64,000 nucleotides of DNA. Origin: Spongiactinospora sp. TRM90649 (lineage in GTDB: Bacteria; Actinomycetota; Actinomycetes; Streptosporangiales; Streptosporangiaceae). Made by a program: the position numbers and the translations under genes. The notes below the pieces were generated by a model. That model was not told the origin of the DNA. It saw only the letters and a list, made by a program, of their open reading frames with translations, and ran no database searches. Location of the stretch: positions 62,001 through 126,000 of the forward strand of contig NZ_JARLTC010000028.1 in NCBI RefSeq assembly GCF_029382225.1, given 5' to 3'. How positions within the stretch are numbered: position 1 is the stretch's first letter; every line of letters begins with the position of its first letter. Positions 7,424 to 15,819 of the stretch are shown here, piece by piece.

Positions 7424-7760
7424 TACTAGCGGGCGGGCGGCGTGCGGCGTGCACTACCAGCAGATGTTGCGGCGACACCCCGCAACACCGTCGATCAATG
7501 TCCCCTCTGCACTCGACCCAGACCTTCCCATGGGAGCCACGTGGTGATGAAGGCGTCACTGCGCCGGGAGTGACGGACCGCCCACCCACTGCTACGTTCC
7601 GTCAGAACTGACGACAGAACGTAATCAGAAGGGTTCGCATGCCTTCCTCCACCCCCCACCTCCTCCTGACCGCCACCGTGACGGCCCTGTCGTCGGCGGC
7701 CTGACCGTCCCCGCCCTCGCAGCCCCCGCCGCGCCCGAGACGATCCTGCTCCACCAGGCC

Positions 7761-8315
7761 GTGGCCTCCCTGCCCGTGGCCGGTGAAGGAAACAGAGACG
7801 GCTACAGCCGCGACCGGTTCCGGCACTGGATCGACGCCGACCGGGATGGCTGCAACACCCGCCACGAAGTGCTGATCGAGGAAGCGGTCGAGCCGCCGCA
7901 GATAGCCCCGCGCTGCCGGGTAACCGGTGGTAGTTGGTACAGCTACTACGACGACGCCACCTGGACCGACACCGATGATCTCGACATCGATCACATGGTG
8001 CCCCTCGCCGAAGCCTGGGACTCAGGGGCATCGGCGTGGACCGACGACCGGCGCAAGCGCTACGCCAACGACCTGGACGAGCCGGTCGCCCTGGTCGTGG
8101 TGACCGACAGGATCAATCAGGGCAAGGGCGACCAGGACCCGGCCGAATGGCTGCCGCCCCGTCAGGACGTCCACTGCCGCTACCTGGGCGAGTGGGTGAC
8201 GGTGAAACTGCGCTGGGGTCTTACCGCCGACCCCGCCGAGAAGCAGGCGATCACCGGCCTCACCGCGGACTGTCCGGACGTCGAGCTGACGTTCACCCGC
8301 GCCGATCAAGTCTGA
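7761..8315 (+). CDS. HNH nuclease (DUF1524/GmrSD-C-like), probably secreted; signal peptide broken by frameshift
   Basis: The intact frame encodes 184 residues of the exported HNH family common in actinomycetes. Signature segments are GYSRDRFRHWIDADRDGCNTR, CRV near the middle, DLDIDHMVPLAEAWDSGA (the D-x-DH catalytic core) and ALVVVTDRINQGKGDQDPAEWLP. The natural start should be the ATG at 7639, which has an AGAAGG site and encodes a typical signal peptide, but that frame stops at TGA 7702-7704. Its continuation (VVGGLTVPALAAPAAPE) lies in the nuclease frame upstream of GTG 7761. The gene therefore looks like a recent frameshift mutant or contains a sequencing error; if GTG 7761 is used, the product would be cytoplasmic. 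Confidence 0.75.
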   Translation: MASLPVAGEGNRDGYSRDRFRHWIDADRDGCNTRHEVLIEEAVEPPQIAPRCRVTGGSWYSYYDDATWTDTDDLDIDHMVPLAEAWDSGASAWTDDRRKRYANDLDEPVALVVVTDRINQGKGDQDPAEWLPPRQDVHCRYLGEWVTVKLRWGLTADPAEKQAITGLTADCPDVELTFTRADQV

Positions 8316-8388
8316 CCCGGCAGTACACCGCGCTCGCCCGTCCAGCGGGCCTACCGGTTGACGGACAGTCCATCTCACGGAGGCTCAC

Positions 8389-8607
8389 GTGATCCCCGCC
8401 GAGCACGTTCCGGGTGACGCCATGGCCAATGCGACAGTGAGACTGTTCGCCGGCCCGCTGGACGGCATGGTGCTGCCGAACCAGAGCATTGGTCCGAACC
8501 CAGGCACGTACATGGTCGTGCCTGGGCAGATGCAGAAGGTGATCTACGATCCAGACCCACCGCCCGCCGACCAAACGCTGTGGCACTACCGAGGCGAGAC
8601 CGATTGA
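8389..8607 (+). CDS. small hypothetical protein
   Basis: A 72-residue protein from GTG 8389 with a clear CGGAGG site upstream. It contains RLFAGPLDGMVLP and a C-terminal TLWHYRGE, a pattern seen in small uncharacterised actinobacterial and phage proteins. There is no signal peptide or membrane helix. It stands 73 bp after the HNH gene and may be co-transcribed. Confidence 0.6.
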   Translation: MIPAEHVPGDAMANATVRLFAGPLDGMVLPNQSIGPNPGTYMVVPGQMQKVIYDPDPPPADQTLWHYRGETD

Positions 8608-8611
8608 CCGT

Positions 8612-9040
8612 TCACGGGTAGGTGCCCGTGTCCCCCACGTCGCTGGCCAAGGGCAGGCGCTGTTGGTTCTCGACCGGAAAGCTCGGCCCTCGATAGGGAC
8701 GCGCTCCCGCGCATAGAGACAGGGCGTGCTCCTCGTCATCGGTCCAGCACAGCACGCCCAGGACCAGCGAAAGCACCACCGCCCCGGCGCCGATCGCCCC
8801 CCACACGACCGCCTCAGCCGCCGACAGCGGAGCACCGAACAGCAGCGGCACCGTAGGCGGGCTGCCAGGCAGTGCCGCGATCGCCCAGGGGCAGACGAAG
8901 CGGCCAAGCACCGTGAGGGCGATCAAGAACACGCCGATGGGGGCAAGCATGCGCAACTCGTCAAGCTGGTCGCGGGGGATGCGCGCGGCAACGCCTTCCA
9001 GCATGCGCTCCAACGCGTCCATGGGACGGGGTGAGCGCAT
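8612..9040 (-). CDS. two-pass membrane protein, hypothetical
   Basis: A 142-residue protein with hydrophobic helices at about residues 32-52 (APIGVFLIALTVLGRFVC) and 72-98 (AVVWGAIGAGAVVLSLVLGVLC). An amphipathic N-terminal helix comes first and an acidic, disordered tail last. It is convergent with the gene at 8389, with only 4 bp between the stops. No family is recognised. A start at an internal Met (MDALERM, 9022) is also possible. Confidence 0.5.
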   Translation of the reverse strand: MRSPRPMDALERMLEGVAARIPRDQLDELRMLAPIGVFLIALTVLGRFVCPWAIAALPGSPPTVPLLFGAPLSAAEAVVWGAIGAGAVVLSLVLGVLCWTDDEEHALSLCAGARPYRGPSFPVENQQRLPLASDVGDTGTYP

Positions 9041-9078
9041 ACGCGAAGTGTATGGACGGGTGGCGGCTGCTGAAAAGG

Positions 9079-9879
9079 TCAGGGCGTCGGCGCCGCGCCC
9101 GGCCCGTGAGCGGCGGCGGCATAGTCGTCGAGAGCGCGAGCAAGAAATGCCGTTGTTGCCTCGGCGAGTTTACGATGCTCTGCCTCTGCCAAACTCATAG
9201 AGAACTCAACACCATCGCGCGTCCGTCGCGCCGAATCCGCAGAGCTGAGCCGGATTGAAGTCCATGACCGGCCGTGGGCGAACCCTGAGCTGGCTCGCCA
9301 ATGCGCCCGGATGACGTTCTTGTTGAGCCCAATGATCTCGGCTGCGTGGACGACTAGATCCGAATAGTTCAGGCGTGTCGCGACTTGATTCGCCCGCAAC
9401 TTCATCGACGTTGCATGTGAGACGATCTCGCCAGCGCGTGTCGCTCCTCTCTTGGCAGGCGGTGTGACCACAAATGAAATGTCGTCTTCCCACTTGCCGC
9501 GATCCTCCATGTCCTGACGCCAGACGCGGAGGGCGCGCTCGCGGCGGACGTCGCGGCTCGCGCCGTTCAGTACCCACACCGCAAGGGCGGCGGGCTCCAT
9601 CGCTCCGCGCAGTAACGTCCATGGTCCTGCATTGGTTATCATGCCAGCTCTTTTTACGAGAAGGCTGAGAGCCAGAACGTGGTCAACGGCAGCCCCAATT
9701 GCATGGATGACGACTGTTGAGACCTTCATGCCGTTCATACCTTGATCGTCTACGTCCAGCTGGCTGTATTCGTCGATCTCACCAAGGCCGAACCCTAGGT
9801 GTTCCTGATCTTCATCGTCCACCAAGGACTCAGCGATACTGAACAGGGGATAGAGGTATCCCATGTTGCCCTGGATCAT
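9079..9879 (-). CDS. hypothetical helical protein
   Basis: A 266-residue protein starting MIQGNMGYLYPL, chosen because an AGGGA site precedes it; the open frame continues upstream without a better start. It is largely helical, with an acidic early region (ESLVDDEDQEHLGFG), a hydrophobic stretch (VVIHAIGAAVDHVLALSLLV) and a segment LRGAMEPAALAVWVLNG. Similar proteins of unknown function occur in actinomycete genomes, sometimes in stress or defence neighbourhoods, but I cannot name a family. GC is lower than in the neighbouring phage genes and it is transcribed against the modification operon, so it may be a cargo gene. Confidence 0.5.
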   Translation of the reverse strand: MIQGNMGYLYPLFSIAESLVDDEDQEHLGFGLGEIDEYSQLDVDDQGMNGMKVSTVVIHAIGAAVDHVLALSLLVKRAGMITNAGPWTLLRGAMEPAALAVWVLNGASRDVRRERALRVWRQDMEDRGKWEDDISFVVTPPAKRGATRAGEIVSHATSMKLRANQVATRLNYSDLVVHAAEIIGLNKNVIRAHWRASSGFAHGRSWTSIRLSSADSARRTRDGVEFSMSLAEAEHRKLAEATTAFLARALDDYAAAAHGPGAAPTP

Positions 9880-10117
9880 GCCGTATTCCCTGCTGCGTAG
9901 GCGATTCCGGACATCAGCGTAGTGGTTTGGGCGCGGTGCGTCGCATGCTCTTCCGGCCCCGCCTGAGCAGCGGTTGCATGAACTTGACAACCATGCGTAG
10001 CATGATCGCCAGTGTGGGATTGCTATGACCCGCACGTCAGCACTCAGGCCGCCGCAGGCATGCACCCGGCGGACTTCGTCACGTCTGCGACAATCTTCAT
10101 GAAGCGGGGTGGTCGCC

Positions 10118-10720
10118 GTGGCCCACCTCGCCTCCCAGACCTACCGGCTCGTGGCGGTGGCGGAGCTGGAGCCGCACCCCAACAACCCGCACCGGGGCGA
10201 TGTCGAGGTGATCGGCGAGTCCATCGACGAGAACGGCTTCTTCGGCGCAGTGCTGGTACAGCGCAGCCGCATGCGGATCATCGCCGGTGAGCACCGCTGG
10301 CGTGGCGCGATGGCGCGCGGACTGGCCGAAGTGCCGTGCGTACTGATTGACGTGGACGACGAGCGCGCCAGGCGCATCCTGCTGGCCGACAACCGCACCG
10401 CCGCCCTTGGTTATGAAGACCCCGAAGCGCTGGCCGCCCTGCTGGCGAGCCTGGACGATCTCGCGGGCACCGGCTACAGCGACGGCGACCTCGCCGACGT
10501 GACACGGCTCGTCGCGGTGCCGGACCTGGACGAGGTCGTCGAGATGCTGGGGGAGCCCACAACACGGGACGGCTGGGTCGCGGTGCGGCTGACCGCTCCC
10601 CGCCCGGTCAACGCCGCCTGGAAGGAGGCGACGTCGGGGCGCGAACCAGCGCAGGTGCTCGCCGAACTGCTGGGCGTTGAGTGGCAGTGGGACGACGCGG
10701 GACAGCGGGACGCCGCGTGA
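10118..10720 (+). CDS. ParB/Srx-fold protein of the DNA-modification operon
   Basis: A 200-residue ParB-like protein. The N-terminus carries the fold's signatures: ELEPHPNNPHRGDVEVIGESIDENGFFGAVLVQR, then IIAGEHRWRGAMARGLAEVPCVLIDVDDERARRILLADNRTA, matching the GxxR(w) and ADN-type segments of ParB/Srx nucleotide-binding domains. The GTG at 10118 is used with an upstream AGCGGGG site; 10109 is an alternative. Its stop overlaps the start of the DpdA-like gene (GTGA), so they are coupled. ParB-like partners accompany DpdA in bacterial dpd islands and in actinophages with deazaguanine genes. A role in inserting the modified base is inferred from that context. Confidence 0.8.
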   Translation: MAHLASQTYRLVAVAELEPHPNNPHRGDVEVIGESIDENGFFGAVLVQRSRMRIIAGEHRWRGAMARGLAEVPCVLIDVDDERARRILLADNRTAALGYEDPEALAALLASLDDLAGTGYSDGDLADVTRLVAVPDLDEVVEMLGEPTTRDGWVAVRLTAPRPVNAAWKEATSGREPAQVLAELLGVEWQWDDAGQRDAA

Positions 10721-11601
10721 TCGACGCGCTGGTGTCCTACCACTACCTGCGCTCGGACGACCAGATGGAACGGCTGGTGAGCTGCGGCCGGCTGAACATG
10801 ATCGGCGACTCCGGCGCGTATTCGGCCTACACCCAGGGCGTGAAGATCGGCCTGAACGAGTACGCGGGCTGGGTACGGCGCTGGCAGCCTCATCTGGCCT
10901 GGTGCGCGTGCCTCGACGTGCTCGGGGATCCGCAGGCCACCTGGCGCAACTGGCATGAGTTGCGAACGCGAGGGCTGGCGACGGTGCCGACCCTGCACGT
11001 GGGCACCCCGAACCGCTGGCTGCACGCCTATGGCGAGCAGGGGGTGGACTTCGTCGGCCTGGGCGGTGGCCTGACTACCGGGGACGCGGCCGGGATCCGG
11101 TGGGCGGCCCGTATGCTCGCCTACGCGCGGCGCCATCTGCCCGCGATGCGGTTCCACGGCTGGGGGATCTCCAGCCGCGCCGTGCTGGACAACCTTCCGC
11201 TGTACTCCGCGGACTCCTCCGGCACCCTGGGCGTGGGCTACCGGTTCGGGCGGCTACGGCTGTTCGATCCGCGCACGGCCCGCGACACGACGTTCTACCT
11301 CGACGGGCACTCCGCGCTGCGGCACCGCCGACTGCTGGAGCTGTTCTACGACGCGAGCCCGGAGCAGGTGCTGCACGGGGACGCGTCGAACCGGCCGCTG
11401 CTGATCCGGCTCATGGCGCGTTCGACGGCGCTGTACGCGGCCTGGCTGCGTAAGCGCCACCAGGTGACGCCGCCCGTGTATGGGCTGAACCCCGCGCGGC
11501 GAGGGCAGGGAACGCGACTGCACCTGGTGGACACCCAAGTTCGCACCCTGCTGCTCGCCGCACAGGCCGACATCGAACCGGAGGAGGTAACGGCGGCGTG
11601 A
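10717..11601 (+). CDS. dpdA: DpdA-type 7-deazaguanine DNA transglycosylase (TGT-like)
   Basis: A 294-residue TIM-barrel protein resembling tRNA-guanine transglycosylase but matching phage DpdA proteins. It has NMIGDSGAYSAYTQG (the DSGA(F/Y) motif with the first catalytic Asp), a CLDVLGDP segment, FVGLGGGLTTGD, MRFHGWGISSRAVL and YSADSSGTLG, the position of the second catalytic Asp. It is shorter than tRNA TGTs and lacks an obvious four-ligand zinc site. DpdA exchanges guanine in DNA for a 7-deazaguanine. GTG 10717 overlaps the ParB stop. The downstream queD, queE and folE genes supply precursor, supporting DNA rather than tRNA modification. Confidence 0.85.
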   Translation: MIDALVSYHYLRSDDQMERLVSCGRLNMIGDSGAYSAYTQGVKIGLNEYAGWVRRWQPHLAWCACLDVLGDPQATWRNWHELRTRGLATVPTLHVGTPNRWLHAYGEQGVDFVGLGGGLTTGDAAGIRWAARMLAYARRHLPAMRFHGWGISSRAVLDNLPLYSADSSGTLGVGYRFGRLRLFDPRTARDTTFYLDGHSALRHRRLLELFYDASPEQVLHGDASNRPLLIRLMARSTALYAAWLRKRHQVTPPVYGLNPARRGQGTRLHLVDTQVRTLLLAAQADIEPEEVTAA

Positions 11602-11996
11602 TGCTGCGCACGGTACGGGTCGGCCCCATGCTGATCTTCTTCTCCAACGTCAATGTCGCGATGAGGCTGCGGGGGCATTTCCACTCCGGCCGGGTGTACG
11701 TCACCTACGAGGTGACCGGCGCGCACGGCTACCCCTCCTTCGAGACGACCAACCGGGCGCTGCTGGAGCACCTGCACACCCTCACCCGCACGACCTTTCG
11801 CGACGCCACCAACGAGGACGTGGCCGACCGGATCTTCGCCCACCTCGACGGCTGGACGCACCCCTCGTGGGAGCCCTACGGCGGACGGTATCGGCTACGG
11901 CGGATCGATCTGGACGTACTTGGCGTCTTCGACGACATCGGCCACGACGCGGGCTGGACGCGCTACACCGTCGAACGCCAGGAGGGCCGCACCTGA
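11598..11996 (+). CDS. uncharacterised protein within the deazaguanine operon
   Basis: A 132-residue protein. Its GTG (11598) or ATG (11601) start overlaps the dpdA stop, and its stop overlaps the queD ATG. It has a beta-rich N-terminus (MLIFFSNVNVAMRLRGHFHSGRVYVTYEVTG), a helical middle and a WEPYGGRYRLRRIDLDVLG segment. It is not QueC-like: there is no ATP-PPase SGGxDS motif and no zinc cysteine cluster. Tight coupling on both sides argues for a role in making or inserting the modified base, but I recognise no domain. Confidence 0.7.
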   Translation: MMLRTVRVGPMLIFFSNVNVAMRLRGHFHSGRVYVTYEVTGAHGYPSFETTNRALLEHLHTLTRTTFRDATNEDVADRIFAHLDGWTHPSWEPYGGRYRLRRIDLDVLGVFDDIGHDAGWTRYTVERQEGRT

Positions 11997-12421
11997 TGCA
12001 CGAGATCACCGTGCGGCACACCTTCGAGGCCGCGCATCGGCTGCCGCACCTGCCGGGCAAGTGCACCAGCCTGCACGGCCACTCTTGGCGCGTCGCGGTC
12101 ACGGTGGCCGCCCCGTCGTTGGACGCGGCCGGGATGGTGGTGGAGTTCGGCGCGTTCAAGGCCCTGCTGCGCGCGTGGATCGACGAACGGCTCGATCACG
12201 GCGTGATGCTGGGCGGAGACGACCCGCTCGCCGCCGTACTCGCTGAACACGGCAAGGTGTTCTCCTCGGCGGGCTGGTGGCCCACCGTGGAGTCGGTGGC
12301 CCGGCTCATCGGCGAGGTGGCGCACGAGCTGCTGGGATCGGTACCACATGTCGCGGACGCCCAGGTGATCCGGGTGGACGTGGCCGAGACGGAGACGAAC
12401 GGGGCCTCGTGGGTGGCGTGA
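11996..12421 (+). CDS. queD: QueD, 6-carboxytetrahydropterin synthase
   Basis: A 141-residue QueD/PTPS-fold protein. FEAAHRLPHLPGKCTSLHGHSWRV holds the catalytic Cys and the zinc-binding histidines (AAH and HGH). MVVEFGAFKALLRAWIDERLDHGVML matches the conserved (V/D)FG..K....LDH segment, and the C-terminus carries VRVDVAET with the substrate-binding Glu. It converts 7,8-dihydroneopterin triphosphate, from FolE, to 6-carboxytetrahydropterin for QueE. The ATG overlaps the previous stop (TGATG) and its own stop overlaps the queE GTG. Confidence 0.93.
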   Translation: MHEITVRHTFEAAHRLPHLPGKCTSLHGHSWRVAVTVAAPSLDAAGMVVEFGAFKALLRAWIDERLDHGVMLGGDDPLAAVLAEHGKVFSSAGWWPTVESVARLIGEVAHELLGSVPHVADAQVIRVDVAETETNGASWVA

Positions 12422-13137
12422 CCGGCGCGGCCGTCGAGGGCCTGGTGGTCAGCGAGGTGTTCGGCCCGACCGTTCAGGGCGAGGGCCCCTCCAGCGGCCG
12501 GCGTGCCGCGTTCGTGCGGCTGGGTGGCTGCAACCTCGGCTGCGCCTGGTGCGATACCCCCTACACCTGGGACGGCCGCCGCTTCGACCTGCGCACCGAG
12601 CTGTCCAGGGTCGCCGCCGCCGACATCGCCGACCGCATCGCAGAGATGAACGTGCCGCTCGTGGTGATCACTGGCGGGGAGCCGCTGCTCCAGCAGCACT
12701 ACCCGGCGTTCGGCGACCTGCTGCGGCTGCTATGGGACGTCGAGGTCGAGGTCGAGACGAACGGCACCTGCCTCCCCTCGGCGACCACGGCGGCGGGCGT
12801 CTCACGGTTCAACGTCGGGCTCAAGCTCGCGAGCAGCGGTGAGCCCGCGTCCCGGCGGATCGTGCCGCAGACGCTCGGCTTCTTCGGCCGTTCGGCCGCA
12901 CGGGGGCTCGCCTGCTTCAAGGCGGTGTGCCGTGATGCCGCCGACGTCGCCGAGCTGGCCGACGTCGCCGAGCGCCACGCGATCGACCCGGCGCACGTCT
13001 GGGTGATGCCGGAAGGCGTCACCGCCGAGACGACGACCGCCCACCTACGGCAGATCGCCGATCCCGCGATCGCGGCGGGTTTCAATCTCACCGCGCGGCT
13101 GCATGTGCTGGCCTGGAACGATGAACGGGGGCGCTGA
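12418..13137 (+). CDS. queE: QueE, 7-carboxy-7-deazaguanine synthase (radical SAM)
   Basis: A 239-residue protein from GTG 12418, overlapping the queD stop. The N-terminus VSEVFGPTVQGEGPSSGRRAAFVRLGGCNLGCAWCDTPYTWD shows the QueE substrate region (F-x-T-x-QGEG) and a compact CxxxCxxC iron-sulfur site. VVITGGEPLLQQ is the SAM-binding GGEP motif, and VETNGT follows. It performs the radical ring contraction to 7-carboxy-7-deazaguanine. It is followed without a gap by folE. Confidence 0.93.
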   Translation: MTGAAVEGLVVSEVFGPTVQGEGPSSGRRAAFVRLGGCNLGCAWCDTPYTWDGRRFDLRTELSRVAAADIADRIAEMNVPLVVITGGEPLLQQHYPAFGDLLRLLWDVEVEVETNGTCLPSATTAAGVSRFNVGLKLASSGEPASRRIVPQTLGFFGRSAARGLACFKAVCRDAADVAELADVAERHAIDPAHVWVMPEGVTAETTTAHLRQIADPAIAAGFNLTARLHVLAWNDERGR

Positions 13138-13719
13138 GTGGTCGACCATGACCCCGCCCCTACGGCGGACGACGCCCGCCAGGCCGTGCGGACGCTGCTG
13201 CGATTCTCCGGCATCGACCCGCACCGGCCGGTGATCGAAGACACCCCCGCACGATTCGTCCGTGCCTGGCAGGAGATGACGGCGGGGTACGCGATGGACC
13301 CGGCCGAACATCTGGAGCGGGTGTTCACCGACGAGCACACGCACGGGCTGGTGAGCGTCGAGGCCATCCGTTTCGCGAGCCTGTGTGAGCACCACCTGTT
13401 GCCGGTGTACGGCACCGCCACGGTCGGCTACCTGCCCGCCGAAGGGCGGCTGCTGGGGCTGTCCAAGCTGCCGCGACTGGTGCAGGTGTTCGCGCGACGG
13501 CTCCAGCTTCAAGAGCGGCTCGGGCGGCAGATCGCCGAGACGATCCATCGCGGGCTGCCCGCGCTGGGCGCCGGGGTGGTCATCCGCGCTACCCACTCGT
13601 GCATGACGGTGCGGGGCGTCAACCAGCACGAGGCCGTGACGACGACCGTGTCCCTGGCCGGGACGCTGGAGTACGGCGCGCACCGCTCAGAGTTCCTCGC
13701 CGTCGCCCGCGACCACTGA
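13138..13719 (+). CDS. folE: FolE, GTP cyclohydrolase I
   Basis: A 193-residue type IA GTP cyclohydrolase. SLCEHHLLPVYGTATVGYLP contains the zinc Cys and His ligands, GLSKLPRLVQVFARRLQLQERL is the conserved tunnel and substrate segment, and ATHSCMTVRGVNQ carries the second zinc Cys. It makes 7,8-dihydroneopterin triphosphate, the first committed precursor for 7-deazaguanines. GTG 13138 abuts the queE stop. A second folE in a phage operon is a normal way to increase precursor supply. No QueC follows; terminase genes come next. Confidence 0.93.
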   Translation: MVDHDPAPTADDARQAVRTLLRFSGIDPHRPVIEDTPARFVRAWQEMTAGYAMDPAEHLERVFTDEHTHGLVSVEAIRFASLCEHHLLPVYGTATVGYLPAEGRLLGLSKLPRLVQVFARRLQLQERLGRQIAETIHRGLPALGAGVVIRATHSCMTVRGVNQHEAVTTTVSLAGTLEYGAHRSEFLAVARDH

Positions 13720-13772
13720 TCCTCCCGCTCTCTTCCCCTTCCTTCGCCTTCGCCCCCTCACGGAGGTTCTTC

Positions 13773-14264
13773 ATGGGTTCTCGTCGTCAAGCCAAGAGCG
13801 CCGAGGTCTCCGAGCGGCGCAAGAAGGCCATGCAGATGCGCATCGCCGGCGTCAAGCTCGACGTGATCGCCGAGACGCTGGGATACAGCTCTTTCAAGGC
13901 CGTATCGGTGGACATCCGCCGGGCCTTGCAGCAGTCCAAGGCGGCCGAGGAACTCGCGTCGGAGGAAATGCTTCAGCTCACCGTCGACCGGCTGGAGCGC
14001 GCCTTGCAGGCGATCTGGCCGAAGGTGCTCAACGGTGACCTGAAGGCGGTCGAGCGGGCCGAGTCGCTGATCTGGCGGCACGCCACACTGCTGGGCCTCG
14101 ACCAGCTCAACCGTCAGGGCATCGCGGACGGCGACATCGCGAGCCTGCTCGGCACGCTGCTGTCCTCCCTTCAGGCCCGCCATACCGAGCCGGTCGCCTC
14201 CGCCGAGGTGCTGGACGTGGCGGCGATCGAGGCGCGCGAACCCGCAGAGCGCGGGCCGTCGTGA
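13773..14264 (+). CDS. putative small terminase subunit
   Basis: A 163-residue protein starting MGSRRQAKSAEV after a CGGAGG site. Its N-terminal DNA-binding region (RRKKAMQMRIAGVKLDVIAETLGYSSFKAVSVDIRRAL) looks like a helix-turn-helix that would select a pac or cos site, and a helical oligomerisation part follows (QLTVDRLERALQAIWPKVL). Position directly before, and overlapping, the large terminase gene supports the call. TerS proteins are poorly conserved, so this rests on context and fold. Confidence 0.75.
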   Translation: MGSRRQAKSAEVSERRKKAMQMRIAGVKLDVIAETLGYSSFKAVSVDIRRALQQSKAAEELASEEMLQLTVDRLERALQAIWPKVLNGDLKAVERAESLIWRHATLLGLDQLNRQGIADGDIASLLGTLLSSLQARHTEPVASAEVLDVAAIEAREPAERGPS

Positions 14265-15622
14265 CCGGAACCGTCTCCCGGCCGCAGGGCGGCGGAGGTG
14301 CGGGCGCTCGGGCCAAGGCGGTGGCCAGGCCGCAGGGCCAGGTGATCCGGCTGTCGCCCAAGCAGGAGTCGTCGATTGCCAACGCCACGTCGCGTCTGGT
14401 GATCTGGTCCGGCGCGGTGCGCAGCGGCAAGACGATCGCCAGCCTGCTGCGGTGGCTGATGTACGTGGCCGCGGCTCCCCGGCGCACCGGCCACCTGGTG
14501 ATCGCGGGCAAGACCGCCGACACGATCGCCAGAAACGTCATGGATCCGCTGATGGATCCGACGCTGACCGGGCCGGTGGCACGGCGGATCTTCTACAACC
14601 GAGGTGCTCCCACCTGCAACATCTTGGGGCGTCGCGTGGAGATCATCAGCGCCAACGACACCCGCGCCGAAGCTCGCTTGAGAGGTATGACGTGCAGCGG
14701 CGCGTACGTCGATGAGGCGACCCTGCTGCCGGAATCGTTCTGGGACCAGCTCCTGGCCCGGTGCAGCACGCCGGGGGCGCAGATCTTCGCCACCTGCAAC
14801 CCCGACTCGCCGACGCATTGGCTGCGCAAGCGCTTCATCCTGCGCCAGCACGAGCTTGACCTGCGGTACTTCCACTTCGAGCTGACCGACAACCCCGCCT
14901 TGGATCCCACCTATGTGGAGAACCTGAAGAGGGAGTACACGGGGCTGTGGTATCGACGCTTCATCAGGGGCGAATGGGTCATGGCCGAGGGTGCCATCTA
15001 CGACACCTGGGATCCGGACAGGCACGTCGTCGATGAGCTGCCTCCCATGCAGAAGTGGCTCGGCGTGGGCATCGACTACGGCACGAGCAACCCTTTCAAT
15101 GCCCTGCTCGCCGGGGTCAGCGTGCCGGACGCGCAGGACCAGCGGCGGATCTACTTCACCAACGAGTGGCGCTGGGACAGCCGCGAGCAGCGTCGTCAGC
15201 TGACCGACGCCGAGTACAGCAAGGCGCTGGGGGAGTGGCTGCGGCGCATTCCGAACGCCTACGGTCCCGGCACCTCCGGGGTCGCGCCCGATTGGATGGT
15301 GGTGGACCCGTCCGCCGCCTCCTTCATCACCCAGTTGCATCGCGACGGGTTCGCACCCGTGATGGCCGACAACAAGGTGCTGGACGGCATCAGAACCGTC
15401 GCCAGTCTGATCTCCGCAGATCTGCTGCGGGTGCATCGTTCATGCGCCGGGTGGCTGGGGGAGATCGGCGGCTATGGCTGGGACGACAAGAAGGTCGAGC
15501 GCGGCGAGGACGCGCCCGTCAAGCTGGACGACCACGCGCTGGACGCCGGACGGTATCTGCTGCGCACCACTCAGGCGGCCTGGCAGCCGATGCTGGAGCC
15601 GGTGACGGACGGCTACTCCTGA
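14261..15622 (+). CDS. terminase large subunit
   Basis: A 453-residue DNA-packaging motor. Walker A is WSGAVRSGKTIASL near residue 47. A Walker B-like GAYVDEATLLP sits near 150, with the coupling motif IFATCNPDSPTHWL after it. The nuclease domain begins near VGIDYGTSNPF (Asp ligand), continues with DWMVVDPSAASF and ends with KLDDHALDAGRYLL, the third acidic cluster. This is the PBSX/Terminase_3-6 type. GTG 14261 overlaps the TerS stop. An 18-bp dyad directly follows its stop. Confidence 0.93.
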   Translation: MTGTVSRPQGGGGAGARAKAVARPQGQVIRLSPKQESSIANATSRLVIWSGAVRSGKTIASLLRWLMYVAAAPRRTGHLVIAGKTADTIARNVMDPLMDPTLTGPVARRIFYNRGAPTCNILGRRVEIISANDTRAEARLRGMTCSGAYVDEATLLPESFWDQLLARCSTPGAQIFATCNPDSPTHWLRKRFILRQHELDLRYFHFELTDNPALDPTYVENLKREYTGLWYRRFIRGEWVMAEGAIYDTWDPDRHVVDELPPMQKWLGVGIDYGTSNPFNALLAGVSVPDAQDQRRIYFTNEWRWDSREQRRQLTDAEYSKALGEWLRRIPNAYGPGTSGVAPDWMVVDPSAASFITQLHRDGFAPVMADNKVLDGIRTVASLISADLLRVHRSCAGWLGEIGGYGWDDKKVERGEDAPVKLDDHALDAGRYLLRTTQAAWQPMLEPVTDGYS

Positions 15623-15623
15623 T

Positions 15624-15641
15624 GTAAGCGCTATCGCCTGC
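15624..15641 (+). promoter_or_regulatory. dispersed 18-bp dyad, copy 2
   Basis: GTAAGC-GCTATC-GCCTGC, preceded by TGAT, begins 1 bp after the terminase stop and lies in a 197-bp gap before the next late gene. Confidence 0.6.
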
Positions 15642-15716
15642 GCCGACTGACCCCCGCCCCTTCCTGCGGACGGGGCGGGCCGCTCCGCGCATTCTTCCCC
15701 GGTGCGCGTCGAGCCC

Positions 15717-15765
15717 GCACGGCCCGGCTCGCGGTGTTTGAGGGGCAGCGCGGGCCGGGCCGTGC
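15717..15765 (+). repeat. 12-bp inverted repeat in the terminase/head-gene gap
   Basis: GCACGGCCCGGC (15717-15728) and GCCGGGCCGTGC (15754-15765) are perfect inverted copies with a 25-bp spacer. There is no U-tract. It may be a transcript hairpin, a protein-binding site or part of a packaging signal; the sequence does not decide. Confidence 0.5.
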
Positions 15766-15819
15766 CCTATTTCCGATCTTCGTGCCGCTGGCACTCAACC
15801 CGTGACCCAGGGGGCTCGC

